Shown here piece after piece: positions 15,113-18,411 of a stretch of DNA of 18,411 nt (positions are counted from its first letter, which is position 1; each line of letters opens with the position of its first letter). The DNA is from Alphaproteobacteria bacterium UBA7314 (GTDB lineage: Bacteria > Pseudomonadota > Alphaproteobacteria > MPNO01 > UBA830): the NCBI GenBank assembly GCA_002471575.1, contig DKQG01000016.1:57763-76173 (forward strand), written 5' to 3'. Made by a program: the position numbers and the translations under genes. The notes below the pieces were generated by a model. That model saw nothing but the letters and a program-made list of their open reading frames with translations. It ran no database searches and was not told the origin of the DNA.

Positions 15113-15535
15113 TTAAAATTCAGACACTTAGCAGTATTTTTAGGATCTCTCGATTTTAAAATCGGGGGGATTTTCGGGTTTCAGTGCCAAAAAAAATCCC
15201 TCAACATAATCCGTAGGTCAGGACTTTGGTCCGACATACAAAAATCCCGCAATTTAGCCTCTGATATTATTCCAAGCCGGTGTACCAAATTCCCCGCATC
15301 TTAATATTCTAAAAATATCTTTTTGCACTCGATTGTTTGCCATTTCCCAACCAATTCCAATGTAAGATATTAGGTCCAACATTTGATGCGGATGGCAACA
15401 GAAAGCTCGCGTTCTTCGCGTTGTCCATTTTATTTTTTGGCAATAAATTTCATTGGGTTTTCGCGTGGTAACGCTCCGAGATAGGGCGCACATCTCTTTA
15501 TCTCTTTATCCCTATTCACATTGGTTAAGAAGCGA
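15113..15535. other. AT-rich non-coding gap between tRNA-Arg and the helicase gene
   Basis: About 420 bp without a convincing gene. Composition is clearly more AT-rich than the catabolic genes to the left. It contains a perfect 14-bp palindrome, CGATTTTAAAATCG at 15151-15164, and a direct TCTCTTTA doublet near 15492. A 79-codon minus-strand frame (15254-15493) lacks a proper ribosome-binding site and resembles nothing I know. The gap could be the left end of an inserted segment or a decayed gene. Confidence 0.5.
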
Positions 15536-17374
15536 ATGCAACTAAGAAATTGGCAACAAACTTTCATCGACGAGTTTCCTTCGGTGATTAAGAAATATCG
15601 AAGATTTATTGTTAAAGCCCCGACTGGGGCGGGTAAGACCGTACTCGCGAGTGAGATAATTGACCGATTTTACAAGGGCAAAAAAATAATCGTTCTTTGT
15701 CACAGGCTGGTTCTCTTGGAGCAGTTGTATAAAGCCCTTAGTCACAAACATGTTGTCCGTAAGCTTGAGGTATCGGATGCGGGCCCTGCGTTTGAGGACT
15801 ACGACATACTGCTCTCGACAAGTCTTCGAGCTAAGGATGTGTTGAGCGACGCGATTGCTAAAGCCGACGGTATTTTTATTGATGAAGCACATCGGGTTTC
15901 ACCGAATGGAAAGGGATACAAACGCATCCTCGACGCCTTTGAGGAAGAGGGTAAAACCAATGCGCAGCTGATTGGTTTGACTGCCTCTCCGGAGCGTCGA
16001 ACGGGCGACCAGCGCGACCAGCTTAATCTTGCTTTCGACGCGATAATTGACTGCGCAAATATCGAGGATTTGATTGATGAGGGTGTTCTCGTAAAGCCAA
16101 TATATCGCCCTCATTTCGTTCACGATCTGAACTTGGCGAGTATTGATATAAGCTCGGGTGATTTTCCGATTGAAAAATTGTCGAATGCAATTATTCGCTC
16201 CTCAATGATTGATTACGCTATCTGGAGCTACAAAGAGGAGCGATCAAAACTCTCGGCTGATCCTATATCCGCTTGGTTCTGTGCCGATGTAAATGTTGCG
16301 GAAGCGACATTAAGCGCGATTGAGCAATGTGGGGTTAATGCGGCGATCGTTACGGCAAAGACACCGATCAAAGAGCGAATGAAATTGCTGGCGCTTCATG
16401 AGGCCGGTGAAATTGAGGCGATTGTATCAGTCGGTGTCCTTGCAGAGGGATGGGACAATCCGAACTGTAACATCATCGTTCACCTCCGGCCGACGCTTTC
16501 CAAGGTCTTATGGGGACAATCCGTTGGACGAGGTTTACGTTCGGCACCAGGCAAGGATAAGTGTGTGGTAATAGATGTAAGCTCTAATTGGAGCACTTTC
16601 GGGCCGGTTGAAAAGCTCGAGTGGAGCCTTTGGAGCCACCGCAAGTCATATATGCAGTTTATGAACCGATTTAACTGGATCGGCCAACAACAGGATGGCG
16701 AAGACAGCGGCGATATCTATCTCTTGTGTAAAAATGAATTACCCGATGGCAACCGGTGTTCACACATTTATAAAAAAGGTACTCACGAAGACGACACATG
16801 TCCTGTTTGCGGCACCTATGCCGCTGTGGATATTTACAAAGAACAAAAGCTGGACAGCACACTTAATGAAAATGGTTTGCACCGGCTATTTTTTGAACGG
16901 GTGCCTCAAATATATGAAGACATGGACATGTCAGTCTGGAGCAACCTTGGTGACATGGCATGGAGAACAGCAACGCTTGAGGACCAGATGTTCCTCACGT
17001 TCTGCAAATCTTTCGTGGAGGTTTCGGGTGAGCCTACCAAATCTGAGTCCGATTATTGGGATGCGGCGCTTGCTGCTGAGGCACGAATACGAGCATATCT
17101 GGTAGAAAATGAAATTCAGATCGTGAAGCAAGAAAACTTTGACCTTTCCGTTATTGCTGACGGGTTCTTGGCTGGAAGGAAGGTCCATACACTGCAGGCT
17201 CATTATGGAGTTTCGGTATGCGGCTCGACATTCAACGCAAACACCAGAGAGCAAAACGAGAGGAAGTATCAAAAAGCACTAAAAATTTCTGAGAGGCTTG
17301 CGATGATGGGGTGTTCTTCTAGAGATAATCTTCCGTATTTCAATGCGTCAGAGCATTTAGAAAGAGGCTATTAG
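15536..17374 (+). CDS. SF2 DEAD/DEAH helicase with C-terminal zinc ribbon, RadD-like
   Basis: A 612-residue superfamily 2 helicase; residue numbers below count from the ATG. An N-terminal Q-motif-like LRNWQQTFIDEF is followed by Walker A APTGAGKT (28-35), DEAH (116-119), motif III LTASP (148-152), motif V region SVGVLAEGWDNP (298-309) and motif VI QSVGRGLRSAPGK (328-340). Four cysteines (398, 408, 422, 425) in a C-x9-C ... CPVC arrangement form a probable zinc ribbon. Core plus ribbon resembles E. coli RadD (YejH), a repair helicase-like ATPase, and similar phage or island proteins. A TTG at 15521 could add five residues, but the ATG at 15536 has AAGAAG before it. No partner nuclease or methylase is adjacent. 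It is more AT-rich than the genes left of the tRNA, which fits horizontal transfer. DNA repair or a mobile-element or defence role is inferred. Confidence 0.85.
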   Translation: MQLRNWQQTFIDEFPSVIKKYRRFIVKAPTGAGKTVLASEIIDRFYKGKKIIVLCHRLVLLEQLYKALSHKHVVRKLEVSDAGPAFEDYDILLSTSLRAKDVLSDAIAKADGIFIDEAHRVSPNGKGYKRILDAFEEEGKTNAQLIGLTASPERRTGDQRDQLNLAFDAIIDCANIEDLIDEGVLVKPIYRPHFVHDLNLASIDISSGDFPIEKLSNAIIRSSMIDYAIWSYKEERSKLSADPISAWFCADVNVAEATLSAIEQCGVNAAIVTAKTPIKERMKLLALHEAGEIEAIVSVGVLAEGWDNPNCNIIVHLRPTLSKVLWGQSVGRGLRSAPGKDKCVVIDVSSNWSTFGPVEKLEWSLWSHRKSYMQFMNRFNWIGQQQDGEDSGDIYLLCKNELPDGNRCSHIYKKGTHEDDTCPVCGTYAAVDIYKEQKLDSTLNENGLHRLFFERVPQIYEDMDMSVWSNLGDMAWRTATLEDQMFLTFCKSFVEVSGEPTKSESDYWDAALAAEARIRAYLVENEIQIVKQENFDLSVIADGFLAGRKVHTLQAHYGVSVCGSTFNANTREQNERKYQKALKISERLAMMGCSSRDNLPYFNASEHLERGY

Positions 17375-17733
17375 AAAACCGCCGACCGGATCGCTGAACG
17401 GATCCGCACAGGCGAGTATGCCTGACCAGCGTTCTATCGACGGCGACGTACGTGGGTTGATTTGCGCTGAACATTTTATGCGTCAGGGGGGGGGCGCAGC
17501 GGGGCAGGCGTCTAGCCCTATCGATTTTGTCGCCGCCTGCTTGGAGGCGTGCCTGTACCGTGGTCAGCGATAATTCTGGTGAAACACTCCGGGTTGATGC
17601 CCCCCGGATTATTACGGTTACTCAATGTCGCGCACGCGTCGAACGACCTATGATCCAAAATCAGCATGCTGCCGTAAGAGGCATACTTAATAGTCAGTAT
17701 CAGTAAAAATGATCTCAGAAAGGAACTTAAATC
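17375..17733. other. Non-coding or decayed stretch with a G9 tract
   Basis: About 360 bp without an assured gene. Immediately after the helicase stop codon the same frame continues ADRIAERIRTGEYA and then stops; this faintly resembles the start of GntR-family regulators. A 51-codon frame (17418-17573) beginning MPDQRSIDGDVRG crosses a run of nine G (17486-17494). In the next frame an open stretch runs to 17706. Inverted repeats GCAGGCG/CGCCTGC (17504-17540) and TCCGGG/CCCGGA (17588-17608) could form hairpins. The best explanation is gene remains, with a leader for the next gene at the right end. Confidence 0.4.
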
Positions 17734-18051
17734 ATGCTGAAATCAGTGTCATTAGCCATCGCCATGACTTTAGCCGCGTCGACGGCTTCGGCCTTTGATT
17801 GGGAAGCGCCAACCATGGATCAGTCTCTGGAAACGAAACAGGCTGAGCAATCTGTTGTTCTCGACGGCGCCACCGTTCAGCGCTTCTCGGCGGGAGCGCA
17901 CCTCGGTTCCGATATCAACGCGGCGATGCCAATTATCGTGGCCGCTATGACAGGAACGCACTTCGGGGTCGACATGGCGGCAGCTTACGCCATTGACGAG
18001 GATGTAAATCTATATGTTCAGCAGGCGCTCTCGGACAATATCGGTTCTTAA
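17734..18051 (+). CDS. Small secreted protein of unknown function
   Basis: A 105-residue protein with a textbook signal peptide: a basic start (MLKSVS), a hydrophobic core (LAIAMTLAAS) and cleavage after TASA, leaving a mature chain of about 85 residues starting FDWEAP. The mature part is acidic and has no cysteine. It holds a central run of small hydrophobic residues (INAAMPIIVAAMTGTHFGVDMAAAY) that could be a helix or an amyloid-like/beta segment, and ends YVQQALSDNIGS. AAAGGA about 11 nt upstream of the ATG supports the start. A strong terminator lies about 95 bp downstream, so it is probably a single-gene transcript. I do not recognise the family. It should be periplasmic or extracellular. 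Coding is likely because signal peptide, ribosome-binding site and terminator agree. Confidence 0.7.
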   Translation: MLKSVSLAIAMTLAASTASAFDWEAPTMDQSLETKQAEQSVVLDGATVQRFSAGAHLGSDINAAMPIIVAAMTGTHFGVDMAAAYAIDEDVNLYVQQALSDNIGS

Positions 18052-18145
18052 ACGGCGCCTAAAGGGTGGTCACCAGTCAATGCATGGGCGCCCTTAGTCG
18101 GATGTAGGCACCCTGCTGGGCGGCAACCATTAACCGGATAAAAAG

Positions 18146-18180
18146 ACGGCGGTTCAATATACTTGAACCGCCGTTTTATT
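18146..18180 (+). terminator. Intrinsic terminator
   Basis: A 12-bp perfect stem (ACGGCGGTTCAA / TTGAACCGCCGT) with the 5-nt loop TATAC is followed by TTTATTT. It begins about 95 bp after the small secreted protein gene and is the clearest rho-independent terminator in the window. An A-run before the stem may let it act from the other side as well. Confidence 0.9.
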
Positions 18181-18411
18181 TGTTGGGAAAATCCCGAGTC
18201 CATATCCTTCTGTATCGATAGTTTGCGTTACAAATTTTAAAGATAAACTTTCTATCAATTGTTTCTGGGCTCAAGTTTTAATGATCACCTTATATTTATC
18301 GGTGGGTAAGCATCACTTATCTAAAAAATACGCCAAGAGCGAGGCACCTAATACCGCCTCTCAATCACCCTTTGTTGTTTCCTTCCTGACTGTCGCAGTA
18401 CTCTAGGTACA
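18181..18411. other. AT-rich segment to the window edge, no gene seen
   Basis: About 230 bp of low-GC sequence with no plus-strand frame of note. On the minus strand two frames enter from the right edge and stop within 14-20 codons (ending YCDSQEGNNKG and RVIERRY). Either could be the tail of a gene outside the window; neither is recognisable. Confidence 0.35.

Noticed and set aside
14884..15159. 91-codon frame across the tRNA gene containing SSAGLEQRTSNPQVGGSSPS
   Set aside because: This is the well-known false translation of a tRNA sequence.
15254..15493. 79-codon minus-strand frame in the AT-rich gap
   Set aside because: No ribosome-binding site at a usable distance and no recognisable motif; kept only as part of the gap description.
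15113..18411. Duplicate of the tRNA-Arg 3' end as an att site
   Set aside because: I looked for the T-arm and acceptor sequence downstream and saw no copy; only short GC-rich likenesses such as GGGCGCCC near 18086.
1..18411. CRISPR array or insertion sequence
   Set aside because: No regularly spaced repeats with unique spacers, no transposase frame and no paired terminal repeats were seen.

Overview
This looks like the chromosome of an alphaproteobacterium, probably a free-living, marine or Rhodospirillales-like heterotroph. Three things point that way. There is a stand-alone gene for the NDUFS4/ETC-C1-type accessory subunit of complex I, a family shared by Alphaproteobacteria and mitochondria. 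The window carries several periplasmic-binding-protein transporters (a TctC-type receptor and a TRAP system), and it is rich in amidohydrolases and short-chain dehydrogenases. The taxon is inferred from gene content only.

Layout. (1) 1-5793, minus strand: an orphan TctC-type solute receptor ending in a clear hairpin terminator, then an amidohydrolase_2 enzyme, a secreted FecR-domain protein with a strongly basic Lys/Ala repeat tail, an outer-membrane beta-barrel protein with an N-terminal TPR, and a VOC/glyoxalase-fold gene cut by the window edge. (2) 5991-6299, plus: the NDUFS4-like complex I subunit. (3) 6428-13485: a DUF2817 (M14-like) hydrolase divergent from an 8-oxoguanine-deaminase-like enzyme, a second deaminase-type amidohydrolase overlapping it tail to tail by 4 bp, and divergent from that a TRAP transporter (DctP plus a fused DctQM). 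The divergent promoter region holds a perfect 14-bp LacI/PurR-style palindrome just downstream of a plausible promoter. (4) 13490-14921, minus: two SDR oxidoreductases in tandem. (5) 15035-15112: tRNA-Arg(UCU) with encoded CCA. (6) 15113-18411: a more AT-rich, sparsely coding segment with a RadD-like SF2 helicase, a decayed-looking stretch with a G9 tract, a small secreted protein of unknown function and a strong terminator.

Region 3 reads as an uptake-and-hydrolysis locus. The TRAP system probably imports an organic substrate, and two deaminase-type amidohydrolases and the DUF2817 hydrolase may process it. A purine-like or other N-heterocyclic compound is an inference from the 8-oxoguanine-deaminase resemblance and the PurR-like operator. 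The SDRs and the TctC/amidohydrolase_2 pair may serve related catabolism.

The least familiar item is the pair at 481-3436. A secreted FecR-fold protein with a coiled coil and polycationic 18-residue repeats is encoded directly upstream of a TPR/beta-barrel protein whose layout recalls known export barrels. This is the best candidate here for an undescribed cell-envelope system. The tRNA-adjacent helicase region is a second candidate, as a small or decayed genomic island, but no integrase or duplicated tRNA end is visible.
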